Below the pieces are notes generated by a model that made no database searches, was not told where the DNA came from, and saw nothing but the letters and a program-made list of their open reading frames with translations. Source: Laspinema palackyanum D2a (lineage in GTDB: Bacteria; Cyanobacteriota; Cyanobacteriia; Cyanobacteriales; Laspinemataceae). Taken from it: 64,000 nt of DNA. The stretch spans positions 1 to 64,000 of the forward strand of contig JAMXFF010000020.1 of assembly GCA_025370845.1 (NCBI GenBank), in the 5' to 3' direction. Made by a program: the position numbers and the translations under genes. Below, piece after piece: positions 25,301-34,041 of the stretch (positions within the stretch are counted from its first letter, which is position 1; each line of letters begins with the position of its first letter).

Positions 25301-28300
25301 TAGTCCTTTGTCCGTTGGGAGTCGTCCGGGGGCGACGGATGCCGGAGTTCCGATTACCCTGGGGCGAGGCAGAATAACGGCAACGGGACGATTTGGGAGT
25401 TTTGCCCCGGAAGATATTAATGCCAATCTGCAAGGTGAGGTACAACTCTTCGGAGGGACGGTGACCGCCCGTTCTACGGTGACTCGCGGCCAATTTGAGG
25501 CGATGGTGAATGGGGCAGGATTAGCCTTAGCACAACTCGACCCCAACCTTGAGGGAATAGAACTCCAGCGAGGTCAAGTGATGGCGCAAGGGAATTTAGC
25601 CAATGTTGGCCCGGAAACCGTCAATGCTACGGCAGAAGTGAGATTACAAACCCCTGGAGGGAGTCTGCAAGGGGAGGGGCGTTTAAATCAAGGACTGTTT
25701 CAGGGAAATGTCACCGGTGATCGCATTGCTGTTAATCCCTTTGTCGAATTGCCCGTCCCTGTTGTCGTCAATCAAGGCAATTTGGCCGTTTCCGGGAATA
25801 TTGCCACCTTAGACCCCCGGGCCTTAAATCTCACTCTGAATGCCAATCTGAATGTGGCCGATGCCCGAGGCGTGGCAACCGCTACGGTCCGCAATGGACA
25901 ATTTGATGCTTTAGTGACCACAAGTAACATTCAGGGCAGTCAATTGGCCCAAAATTTACCCCAAACCTTACAGATTGGCGACGGTCGATTGGCCGCATCC
26001 GGCCAGATTAATGCGTTTGAACTCCCGGGAATTGACGCCCAAGCGGAATTACAACTCGCCGTTGCCAATGGGAATCTCACGGGAACGGGTACCGTCCGCA
26101 ATGGTCAACTCACAACAGTGATTAATGCCACCGGCATCAATGGGAATCAGTTTGCGCCAGAGTTGGAGATTCCCGTGGCGATCGCCTCTGCCGAAACCAC
26201 CCTCCGCGCTAACCTTGCCGACTTCAACCCCCTTAACCTGGATGCTACAACCCAATTCCAGTTACTCATCTCCAATGCCGCAGTCACCGGAGAAGGATTC
26301 CTGCGAAATGGACAATTCCAAGCGACCCTCCTCGCCGATGACTTCGGGGTAAATCAATTCGCCCCCAATCTCAACCCCAACCTCCAAATCTCCGATAGTC
26401 GGGTCGGATTAGCGGGAAGTATCACCGCCTTCACCCCTGCCGGAATTAACGCCACTGCCGAAGCACAACTCGCTATTGCCAACGGTCGAATTCAGGCAGA
26501 CGCCACCTTAAATAACGGCAATGTGAGCGCTTTCGTCAACTCCACCGGCATCCAAGTCAACCAACTCGCCCCAGACTTACCCGTTTGGGTCGAACTCGCC
26601 AATGCCGATGTCCGCATCGATGGCAATATCGCCCAATTACAACCCCAGAATCTGGACATCACTGGAGATGCCCGATTACGGGTCGCAGGGGGAACCGTCA
26701 CCAGTACCTTCGGATTGGATGGCGGAACCTGGAACGCCGTCTTACAGGCATCGGAACTGCCTCTCAATGCCTTTGCCCCAGACTTGCAAGAACCTTTAGC
26801 CCTCTCCACGGGAAGTATCACTCTCTCGGGAACCGCTGATTCCTTTGAATTGGCCGATATTCGCGCCACAGGACAGGCGGAACTGGTGTTAGACTCCCTC
26901 ACCCCTAACTCCCCCTTATCCCCCTTTGCCGCCAGCATTTCCCCCCTAACCAGCGCCTTCCAATGGACTGGGGAACGTTTAGAAGTCTCCCAACTCTCGG
27001 CCCCGGGATTATCCGCCCAGGGAAGCGTCTTCGTCGATGTCGCAGGCATCGAAGCGCCCCAAGTCACCGGATTTGACTTTAACCTGAATGTCACTGACTT
27101 TAATCTAGCGGGATTACCCCTACCCGTTGCCAATCTCCCCACAGAAACCGCTACCGGGGAACCCTTGCCACCCTTTATTGCGGGAACTGTGAATTTTGCC
27201 GGACAAATTACCGGGACGGTACCGCAATCCCCTCAACCGTTGCCCTTTGATATCAATGTTATTGGGGATGTGCGACTAGACCAATTTGCGATCGCCACCT
27301 TAGATTTTGAACCCGTCTTAACTGGACCAATTCGCGTCAATTCTGAGGGCGTACAAATCGCGATCGAGGGAACTCAGGATGCCATTTCCGTTGCCCTGGA
27401 TGAAAACTTTTTCCCCGAATCCTTTTTAGTGAGAGCAGGAGAAGCAGTAGCTGAAGGTACTATTGATAACGGTAATCTCCTCAATTTTGAAATTTCACAA
27501 TTTCCCCTCGCCATTCTCAATGTCGTTGTTCCCCCGGAACAAGGACCCGTGGGCGGGTTACTTTTCACCGAGGGTCAATTTAATTTAGACACCCAGGCAG
27601 CCGTTGCCCAAGTGGAAATCCGCCAACCCAGCATTGGATTAATTCAGTTGAACGAAATCGTCGGTGAGATTTCCTTTGCCGATGGAGTAGGCGTCTTAAA
27701 TGCTGGGGCGTTACGGTTCGGACAAAGTGAGTATTTAATTCAAGCGCGGGCTGTCTTGGATGATGACCCCAATTTTGAAGGGCGAATCGAAGTTGCCCGG
27801 GGTCAAGTCGAGGATATCCTGCAAACCCTGCAAATCTTTACCGTCGCCGATTTACAACGGGGATTAGAACCCCCCGACTATGCCACTCCTGAAACGGTAA
27901 ACCCCGTAGATGTCGGACTCCCTGAGAGTTCTTTGATTGCCCAACTGCGGCGGTTTTCTGAGATTAGTCAGTTAGTCCAACTCAACGCCCGCGCACAACA
28001 AGCCCCGGGCATCCCGGAACAGTTGGATATCCGAGGCACTCTCGGGGGTGAGATTACGTTCGCCGGTTCCGTCGAGACAGGAGTAGAGGGCGGTTTTGAT
28101 ATCCAAGGAGAAAATTTAACCTGGTTTACCCAAACGCCCTATCCCGCAATCCTCGGGGGAGAAGTGGTGCGCTTAGAGGGTCGCACTCTGGATATTAATC
28201 GCGTCAGAATCCGGGGAAATGTTGCCGAAGGTGCGGTGACTTTCCTGCCCTTGCGAATCGAAGCCGAAGGTAGCACGATCGCCTTTACGGGTACTCTGGG

Positions 28301-30008
28301 AGGAGAAACCCAGTCGGGACAGTTGCGGGTTGAACAGTTACCCGCCTATCTAATCCAGGATTTTGTAGAACTTCCTCCTAACTTTGATGTAGATGGATTA
28401 ATTAATGTGAGAGCTAATCTAGCCGGAACTGTCGAAAATCCCCAGGCGATCGGAGAAGTTTCCTTAATCGATGGTACAATTAATGGGGAAGATATTCCCT
28501 CAGTCCGGGGTGGGTTTAGCTTTAGTAATTCCCGGCTCAATTTCAGCAGCATCGCCCCAGAAACCTTCCAACTCAACGCCAGTGTCCCCATCCCCCCTGC
28601 GCCAGGGAATAACGAGATTAGTCTCGATGTGGATATCCAAAATGAAGGATTAACCCTCGTGAATATTCTGTCCGAACAACAGGTAGAATGGGTGGATGGA
28701 ATAGGCCGAGTCACCTTTGAAGCCCTCGGAAGTCTTAACGTAGAAACGGGTGAAATAGAAGATTTAGTGGCCCAGGGTGCAGCCATCCTTGAAAATGCCA
28801 CGATTAACTCCGCAGCCTTGCCCGAACCCATTACCAATGTTACCGGAACCGCCCGATTTGAAACCGATCGCATCCTAGTCGAAGGCATTCAAGGCTTCTT
28901 CAGCAACGGCACCATCATCGCCGCTGGAATCCTGCCTATATCCGTTCCGCTGAGTGCCATTGATACCGAAGTTGCCAACAATCCTCTCACCGTTTCTCTG
29001 AATGAATTAGCTGTCAATTTCAAAGGATTATATGAAGGGGGAGTTCGGGGTCAAGTTCAGATTACAGGGACCGCATTAGAACCCCAAATTGGCGGCGAAA
29101 TTGTCCTCTCTAATGGACAAGTGCTACTCCCTAGCGAATCCGATGCAACCGCCACAACAGCGACAGCTACAACGGAAACCGAGGCAGAAGCCGGAGTGGA
29201 ATTTAATGATTTGCAAGTTATCCTCGGGAATAATTTGCAAGTAGAAAGTCCACCGTTGTTGAGCTTTTCGGTCACCGGAGATTTAACAGTGAATGGCTTT
29301 TTAGAAGACTTGCGTCCTCGGGGAACCATTACTTTAGAACGGGGAGAAATCAACTTATTTACCACCCAATTTAGGTTAATGCGGGGGTATGATAATGTCG
29401 CTATCTTTAACGGAACATTAGATCCGTATATTGATGTTCGACTAATGGCAACGGTCCCAGAAGTCCGGGGAAATTTAGTCAGCGTCGCTTCATCCTCGGA
29501 AGTCAACGAGGCGATCGATACCAACGTGGGTAGAGTCAGAAGTGTGCGCGTTTTAGCCCGCGTTGATGGGTTAGCCTCGCAGTTAAACGACAACTTAGAA
29601 CTCACCAGCGAACCGGCAAGAACCGAACAAGAAATTGTGGGATTAATCGGCGGTGGATTTATCAATACCTTCGGCCAAGGAAATCCCACCTTAGCCCTGG
29701 CCAATATTGCTGGAACTACCCTTTTGGGGGACTTCCAAGATGCGATCGGCGATGCATTAGGACTCAGTGAATTCCGAGTCGGACCCGCCCTAGTCGATGA
29801 ACGCAGCGGCGATCGCTTCGCCTTAGAAGTAGAAGCCGGAGTCGATATCACCCGCAGTTTATCCGCTTCCATCGAACGCATCTTAATCGATGACAGTCCC
29901 ACCCAATTCAGCATTCGCTACCGCATCAACGACCAAATCATATTACGCGGTTCCACCGATTTTGACAACAACAACCGCGCCTTATTTGAGTTTGAAGGCC
30001 GGTTTTAA
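22332..30008 (+). CDS. TamB-like translocation/assembly module protein (DUF490/AsmA-like)
   Basis: A 2558-residue protein with a single N-terminal membrane anchor (about 25-52, VGALLLVGGGAGAVYGWYFL) after a short basic, proline-rich cytoplasmic tail. The rest is predicted periplasmic and nearly all beta strand, with many imperfect repeats of a pattern like GNLxNLxPxxLNATxELRLNVA. The C-terminal part (about 2270-2558) matches the TamB/DUF490 domain (LRPRGTITLERGEINLFTTQF, IVGLIGGGFINTFGQ, ending FEFEGRF). Family knowledge: TamB-type and other bridge-like proteins form hydrophobic grooves between the inner and outer membrane for lipid movement or outer-membrane protein assembly. It is about twice the length of E. 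coli TamB (1259 residues). No Omp85/TamA gene is adjacent. Confidence 0.9.
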   Translation: MTHSPNSPQPKPDPQTHSRPWGPLLKKASLTVGALLLVGGGAGAVYGWYFLMNELSPLVSEELTKLIKRPVAVGPVNGFNLSSITLGESSVPPTTTDPDRATIERVEVSFNLWKFLQSRTLALDITLVAPDIYLEQTREGVWLETTLHPSDEEPGPIKIEVQAIRFESGFLVLVPSPQLRAEIENLEVVPPPRPLAIENVEGDATFLDDQTRVAYQVRANPRLEIQGERGPDPTLVVSGETQLESTETRLRIQGNNLNAPDVIPLIPNLPLAAYQGRLNANLTIHLSNEELFGWQGVASFWDINAQLIGLPQNITQGRGLLRFSELKVGFENASAFYGTIPATAQGVIDTAGEGEYNLGLQILPVSTEDFIKSLELDVPLDIVGELQGEIQLTGRLEAPIVNAAIANTQPIAVDQVLLGLLQANVTISVEQSTLTVNQFLAEPVAGGQITGKGIVPLEPMQALALEIEARNIPADAIAQPYLDSPLPIVLGSANATAKITGSPESPTTVIQWALPQATYPGQGEIIVLSDTVVVPNARFQVAGGTVTANGSLTDDRWRAFVNAQGVDLTQLGTPGPTATPPTPAILTARIQAEGNLDLDANELAVIARSSVETPGVETLTADARVNDGQWQANVNASQVNLGTFIPNLAVPTTLPTANLTLGGTLAGTLDPNNLQATANAELETPGGTVNADAGLNNGEFQVIATTAGLSVDSLVPELLPVPVAIAQGRVNLSGNLDNVALSAIAATSQVQLTVAGNPLTANTQLRKGQLIATLNASEIPLAPFLPQPETLPVVLTTGRVNLSADLSGVEPSLNPQDILATTQIQLRVGNAPVTLDGRLVNGAFDAIFNASNVPLEPFLGPNLPGPVNVANGQGTVTGTLDSLELNGVNATGQFNLNIAGAPLNANATVRRGNLQGTLTADNLQLDRLFPDVLPLPVQLAQGRVNIAGNLANLTPATLNATTELRLNVANGTAVADARLQNGNFQGSVVSSPLSVGSRPGATDAGVPITLGRGRITATGRFGSFAPEDINANLQGEVQLFGGTVTARSTVTRGQFEAMVNGAGLALAQLDPNLEGIELQRGQVMAQGNLANVGPETVNATAEVRLQTPGGSLQGEGRLNQGLFQGNVTGDRIAVNPFVELPVPVVVNQGNLAVSGNIATLDPRALNLTLNANLNVADARGVATATVRNGQFDALVTTSNIQGSQLAQNLPQTLQIGDGRLAASGQINAFELPGIDAQAELQLAVANGNLTGTGTVRNGQLTTVINATGINGNQFAPELEIPVAIASAETTLRANLADFNPLNLDATTQFQLLISNAAVTGEGFLRNGQFQATLLADDFGVNQFAPNLNPNLQISDSRVGLAGSITAFTPAGINATAEAQLAIANGRIQADATLNNGNVSAFVNSTGIQVNQLAPDLPVWVELANADVRIDGNIAQLQPQNLDITGDARLRVAGGTVTSTFGLDGGTWNAVLQASELPLNAFAPDLQEPLALSTGSITLSGTADSFELADIRATGQAELVLDSLTPNSPLSPFAASISPLTSAFQWTGERLEVSQLSAPGLSAQGSVFVDVAGIEAPQVTGFDFNLNVTDFNLAGLPLPVANLPTETATGEPLPPFIAGTVNFAGQITGTVPQSPQPLPFDINVIGDVRLDQFAIATLDFEPVLTGPIRVNSEGVQIAIEGTQDAISVALDENFFPESFLVRAGEAVAEGTIDNGNLLNFEISQFPLAILNVVVPPEQGPVGGLLFTEGQFNLDTQAAVAQVEIRQPSIGLIQLNEIVGEISFADGVGVLNAGALRFGQSEYLIQARAVLDDDPNFEGRIEVARGQVEDILQTLQIFTVADLQRGLEPPDYATPETVNPVDVGLPESSLIAQLRRFSEISQLVQLNARAQQAPGIPEQLDIRGTLGGEITFAGSVETGVEGGFDIQGENLTWFTQTPYPAILGGEVVRLEGRTLDINRVRIRGNVAEGAVTFLPLRIEAEGSTIAFTGTLGGETQSGQLRVEQLPAYLIQDFVELPPNFDVDGLINVRANLAGTVENPQAIGEVSLIDGTINGEDIPSVRGGFSFSNSRLNFSSIAPETFQLNASVPIPPAPGNNEISLDVDIQNEGLTLVNILSEQQVEWVDGIGRVTFEALGSLNVETGEIEDLVAQGAAILENATINSAALPEPITNVTGTARFETDRILVEGIQGFFSNGTIIAAGILPISVPLSAIDTEVANNPLTVSLNELAVNFKGLYEGGVRGQVQITGTALEPQIGGEIVLSNGQVLLPSESDATATTATATTETEAEAGVEFNDLQVILGNNLQVESPPLLSFSVTGDLTVNGFLEDLRPRGTITLERGEINLFTTQFRLMRGYDNVAIFNGTLDPYIDVRLMATVPEVRGNLVSVASSSEVNEAIDTNVGRVRSVRVLARVDGLASQLNDNLELTSEPARTEQEIVGLIGGGFINTFGQGNPTLALANIAGTTLLGDFQDAIGDALGLSEFRVGPALVDERSGDRFALEVEAGVDITRSLSASIERILIDDSPTQFSIRYRINDQIILRGSTDFDNNNRALFEFEGRF

Positions 30009-30033
30009 ACAACTTCAGTCCTTATCTTTATTA

Positions 30034-30094
30034 GTTCGTAGTAACGACTTCAGTCGTTATCTTTCTTCGTTCGTAGTAACGACTTCAGTCGTTT
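30034..30094. repeat. Two tandem copies of a GTAACGACTTCAGTCGTTA palindrome
   Basis: Copies at 30034-30059 and 30069-30094 share GTTCGTAGTAACGACTTCAG and continue as the inverse. A third copy in the opposite orientation is at 38493-38518, and relatives with a different stem but the same TTACTACGAAC tail lie inside MITEs A and B. They follow the TamB-like stop codon. Confidence 0.75.
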
Positions 30095-30570
30095 CCGGAT
30101 CTAAGCCGTCATACAAAATAAAAGGCACATCCTGATTCGCCCCAAACCCCTAACGAGAGCATCACCAGGGTTGCAATTATTTTTAGCCCCAGGGGCGATG
30201 TACCAACAACACCAGAAGCAGAGTGAGACTATAGGAACAAAACCCGCCACCCCGTCTGAAAAAAAGACAGGTTTTTGACAACCGAATGGGGTAGCAGTCA
30301 TTTCTGAACTCAACCTCCCGGTCTTAGTTATTCTTCCGGTTCTTAGTATATCCGGATGTTTGTAGAAACGAGAACAGACCTTTCCCAAATGCAATATCCC
30401 CAGGCGATCGCTGCCCCCCAGAATCGAGATAGAGTATGATTCCAAACCCTCCCTCAGTAGCAACTCTCCATTTCCCCCCTCCACCCCATCCCCCTAGCCG
30501 CGATTACACTGAGGTCACTTTAACCCCAAAAAGGTTAATCCTTCTTTACCAAACCTTTACAGGCTTAGAC

Positions 30571-30600
30571 TTGACATTAACCTGTCGGACAAGATAGGAT
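30571..30600 (+). promoter_or_regulatory. Candidate sigma-70 promoter
   Basis: A perfect TTGACA (30571-30576) is followed after 18 bases by TAGGAT (30595-30600, four of six to consensus). It lies about 450 bases before the sigma-factor gene, so it may drive a long leader or a separate small RNA. Confidence 0.4.
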
Positions 30601-31051
30601 AAATCTATCTCGGGGTAGAGGACAAAAAAATATTTTCTCTGTAAAAACCCGGACAAAAGTGAAAAATTGGGAAAAGAGGTGTGGGTGCTCTATAGAGATA
30701 GCCTCTGACCCACTGCGATCGCAGAATCTTCAGGTGCTTCTCCAATCCGGTGTTCATATTCTACCGCTGAAAAATTTGTGAGAAGAGGAGCATTGCCAAC
30801 TCTGGGCCCAAGTATCCAGATCACTGATATATCCTAACGCACAAACCAGATTTCTGAAGAGAAATCTCGGTCCCGGACCTAATAATTTTCTCAAAAATCC
30901 GGGTTTTTGGCGAAAATCCTGCTCTATATCTCCAAAGTTCCTGAATTTGAGCAATCCTTTACCCCTTCTTGAAGACGACTCCCATCGCCATTACGGACGG
31001 TTGTGCATCAACGACTAAACCCACCACAAGCAAACGTACCCGATTTAAACC
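30601..31051 (+). other. Possible small RNA or long leader before the sigma-factor gene
   Basis: No protein gene is seen. Structured elements include GTGGGT/ACCCAC with AGAGG/CCTCT in an interleaved order (about 30675-30716), which could form a pseudoknot; a perfect 7-bp hairpin AGATTTC/GAAATCT (30848-30867); and a terminator-like stem at 30872-30908. The rest of the 30009-31051 gap (30099-30570) shows no recognisable feature. Confidence 0.3.
30872..30908 (+). terminator. Weak terminator-like hairpin
   Basis: CCCGGA (30872-30877) pairs with TCCGGG (30898-30903) across a 20-base loop and is followed by TTTTT. It lies about 300 bases after the candidate promoter and 144 bases before the sigma-factor ATG. 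Confidence 0.4.
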
Positions 31052-32164
31052 ATGAACTCAAACATTCCACAAGCGACGGTGTTTGGCGAAGAAAATAGCC
31101 CCGAACAAGTCAGTTCAGCATTTTGGCAACTCTGGTTGCAGTATCGAGACGAGCTTTATCGTTACTGCGTTAAATGGATGGGCAACCCCACACAAGCAGA
31201 AGATGCCCTTTCTCAAGCCATGCTTAAAGCGTGGCAGAAGGTCCAAACTGGGGCCGATGACATCCAGGACTTCAAAGCGTGGATTAAGCAACTCACGAAA
31301 AACCTCTGCATGGATCTCCATCGTCAGCGCCTGAAACGAGAGGTCAAAGTTCTGGAAATCGAGGCGATCGCCTCAGAAGACGACTGGACCGATGAGGACC
31401 AAAACCCATTGCAGGCGGTTACCGAGAATGAACTGAACCAGTTTTTTGCTGATGCCATTGATCAGTTGCCCCCAAAACTGCGGGAGGCATTTATTCTTTA
31501 CGTCGAGCAAAAACAATCCTATCAGGCGATCGCCGAACAGCTTGATATCTCTTATGCTAATGCCCGCAAACGGATATCCGATGCCAGGAAAATATTACGT
31601 CAGCAGTGGCAACAGTATCAAGGAGAAGAAGCAACCCCTCCGCCAGCCTCATCAAAACAGCTAAAAACAAAGTCTGACAACTCCCCCACCTCCGTTGAAT
31701 CGGAGACTACCCCACCCACGGAGGAGAGTGACTTCACTCCACCGGCACCAGAATCCGTGGAGCAACATCAGCCTACTTTAGAAGAAGAGACTCTCCAAGA
31801 GGAAGACACAACCGCCAATCCAGCCCCAATCACCACCGAGAACCCCCTAAACCCCGACATTTCTACAAATTCCCTAGAGTCAGCGAACACCAAACCCGCG
31901 ATTTTCCGGGGAGAATCCATCAGTTCCAGTGACTCTAGCCTTGCAGAGAAAGGGGTTATCCCCAAAATCTTCCCCATTTCCCCAGGGTTTGTGATGCTGG
32001 GCAAATGGGTTATCCCCAAAATATCCCCCCTTCTGAACCCGGGATTTATCAAATTCCAGCACTTAATCAACAAGTTCCTGCAAACTATCCCACAACGGGT
32101 TGCACCATCCTGGCCCCTTTGCATAGATACTGGGGGCAGTAGGAGCCTTTCTCTGAAAAAATAG
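31052..32164 (+). CDS. ECF-like sigma-70 family factor with long C-terminal extension
   Basis: A 370-residue protein. Region 2 is at about 22-95 (LWLQYRDELYRYCVKWMG, AEDALSQAMLKAWQKV, DFKAWIKQLTKNLCMDLHRQ); region 4 is at about 140-192 (AIDQLPPKLREAFILYVEQ, SYQAIAEQLDISYANARKRI). There is no region 1.1 or 3, so it is a group 4-type factor by layout. After residue 195 comes a 175-residue tail: a disordered Pro/Thr/Glu-rich stretch, then a segment where VIPKI occurs twice (GVIPKIFPISPGFV and WVIPKISPLLNPGF). No anti-sigma gene is adjacent. The tail could be a fused regulatory part or divergent drift. The promoters it serves are unknown. Confidence 0.85.
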   Translation: MNSNIPQATVFGEENSPEQVSSAFWQLWLQYRDELYRYCVKWMGNPTQAEDALSQAMLKAWQKVQTGADDIQDFKAWIKQLTKNLCMDLHRQRLKREVKVLEIEAIASEDDWTDEDQNPLQAVTENELNQFFADAIDQLPPKLREAFILYVEQKQSYQAIAEQLDISYANARKRISDARKILRQQWQQYQGEEATPPPASSKQLKTKSDNSPTSVESETTPPTEESDFTPPAPESVEQHQPTLEEETLQEEDTTANPAPITTENPLNPDISTNSLESANTKPAIFRGESISSSDSSLAEKGVIPKIFPISPGFVMLGKWVIPKISPLLNPGFIKFQHLINKFLQTIPQRVAPSWPLCIDTGGSRSLSLKK

Positions 32165-32980
32165 GAGATTAGACCGGCCAAAATGCCCTAACATCTGCAC
32201 CCAGAGAGAGTACATCGCATCAGGTTGAGAGCATTAGCGTGATGCCTATGCTTTGTACCCCATTGAGGCTTTATGGGTACAGTGTTAGGGAGATTTATCC
32301 CACCTTAGCCGTGGGGGGTTTTCTCCTGGGAAAAATTTGTGATAACTGAAGAGGGCCAGGGTTTTTTTGAACCGGCGAGTCCCTCTAGGAGACGCTTGGC
32401 ACAACTTTATGCTAAGTGGAATTTATGCTGTGCAAATTCCGCCTCTATTGTTTCATCACCCTAGATTTGAGACAAGAGATGGACTCGGGAGTGAGAATAG
32501 GTTGTCTTTCTCTGTCGAACCCCGGTCATCCCCCTGGAGTTAGACCGTGGGTCTATACAGAAATTAAAATTTCACAAACCCCCTTCCGAAAACGTCTACT
32601 TAATAGAAGAGAAAAAACCGACAGAGGAGGTGAAAGTGAAAAAAACCTGAATCGTCATCTTGCTTTAGTTAGGAGCTAGTTCAAAAACAAAAGGTATGTG
32701 TGAATCCCCTGCATCCTGCTCCGTGGGTATTTCAAACCCAGGCGATCGAACCCATCGCTTTTCCGACAACGGGCCGTATGCCAGGAGCAGATAGAACAGT
32801 GTTCCATAATTACCTTTAAAAAATATAAGCCTATCCCCTCTCTAAAGCCGCTTTTACCCCTTCCCAGCCAATCTGGAAATAACAGATGAATGACGGTGTA
32901 GCTCGCTGAGAACTCTCCTCCTTACATCTGAATCCCGAGGCAATAACGGTTATCTAATCAAATCAAATCACGGAACAATC
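32165..32980. other. Intergenic region between sigma factor and secreted-protein gene
   Basis: No convincing gene. Hairpins GTACCC..GGGTAC (32255-32280) and TAGACC/GGTCTA with a 3-base loop (32541-32555) are seen. An 87-codon plus-strand frame at 32416-32679 has no family resemblance or ribosome site and is not called. The end of the region should hold the promoter and leader of the gene at 32981. Confidence 0.4.
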
Positions 32981-33397
32981 ATGAACAAAGTAATTCTTTC
33001 TAGTCTCGCTCTCCTGGGTCTCTCTGTTGCCTTTGTAGCTCCAGCTCAAGCTCAATCTGCTCCAAATGTTTTAGTCAATCCTACCCCCGGAGCTGCCAGT
33101 ATCACTGGCGCAGCGTCAGTTAGCAATATGAACGGAGCTACTTCTTCTATGGCAGTTCAAGTTACTTTTCCTGCTACGATGTATGCAAAAGATGGTAAGG
33201 CTGCAGCCGATTTTGCGGGAACTGTAGCTCAGAACGATCTTCGAGTGAACACTATAACTGTAACGGCTTCAGAGCTTCTGAACATCCCTACATCAGCAAA
33301 TAGTTTTGAAGGAACTGCAGCAGCAAAACTCACTGCTGCTGGAACAATCAGCGATCAGGTAAGCCTTATCCGGGCATGGCGTAGTGGTTTAAATTAG
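32981..33397 (+). CDS. Small secreted protein of unknown function
   Basis: A 138-residue protein with a classic Sec signal peptide: MNK, a hydrophobic core (VILSSLALLGLSVAFVAP) and a cleavage site AQAQ-SA near residue 25. The mature part (about 113 residues) is rich in Ala, Thr, Ser, Asn and Val with no Cys, which suggests an extracellular beta-rich protein. I do not recognise the family. It is preceded by an 800-base gap and followed at 55 bases by a strong terminator, so it is a separate single-gene transcript. The length, composition and strong terminator suggest a well-expressed export product (inference). It sits between the sigma factor and a putative outer-membrane barrel. Confidence 0.75.
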   Translation: MNKVILSSLALLGLSVAFVAPAQAQSAPNVLVNPTPGAASITGAASVSNMNGATSSMAVQVTFPATMYAKDGKAAADFAGTVAQNDLRVNTITVTASELLNIPTSANSFEGTAAAKLTAAGTISDQVSLIRAWRSGLN

Positions 33398-33451
33398 GTG
33401 GCCCTAGCTTGCTTGGTATGGACCTTAATTTTAAATAGTTGAGGGTCAAGG

Positions 33452-33502
33452 CAGTGCTAGTCTCTCGTTGAAACCAGCGATTGTCTAGCACTGTTTTCTT
33501 TT
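33452..33502 (+). terminator. Intrinsic terminator after the small secreted-protein gene
   Basis: CAGTGCTAG (33452-33460) pairs perfectly with CTAGCACTG (33485-33493) and is followed by TTTTCTTTT. The loop contains a further small inverted repeat (TCG..CGA). Confidence 0.85.
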
Positions 33503-34041
33503 GATGATTAAAGACTGCTTTAATCTGTGTCCAAACCACTATATCCATCCTTGCAGCAGTTGTCACCAAAATAGCGCACCTGGATGTAGGTGTAGCACGC
33601 CCCGTCCGAGGCTGTAAGATTTCGCCATGCCACATTGACACACTACAAAATTTTCAACTGTGGAGCTATTTTCTAATCTATTGAGGACTGCGAGCAACTC
33701 AAAAATTCAGAACTTAGAGAGTCGTCCCCGCCCAAATTGGATAGGGTCAGTCTAAATGAGTTAAACCCTTAGAACCATAAAAAATTTGTTAAATATTAGT
33801 TTTAAGCTTGGTTGATAAATATTTTTTGAAAATATTATTTGTTGGTCTTAAATCAACTTTATATAAGTCTATATAAACAAGCTTTAGAGGTTATTATTTT
33901 CAGATTTACCCCCTAAAAATACTTGCAGATTTTTCGCAACTCATCCTGAAATCCCAGTTTATATCTTGAACAATCTCTAAGCTACCACTTAGTATAAACA
34001 GTGGAACCCAACAACCTCAAAAGTAAAGTACCCACTTTCCA
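33503..34041. other. AT-rich intergenic region
   Basis: No gene is recognised. The stretch from about 33770 to 33960 is distinctly AT-rich compared with the rest of the window. It is the presumed control region of the gene at 34042. No in-frame upstream coding extension exists there; a stop lies 18 bases before the ATG. Confidence 0.4.

Noticed and set aside
29057..29914. Minus-strand 285-codon frame antisense to the TamB-like gene
   Set aside because: It covers the well-conserved TamB C-terminal domain on the opposite strand; Ser/Lys/Pro-rich shadow frame without family resemblance.
32416..32679. Plus-strand 87-codon frame after the sigma factor
   Set aside because: No family resemblance or start signal; codon use looks random.
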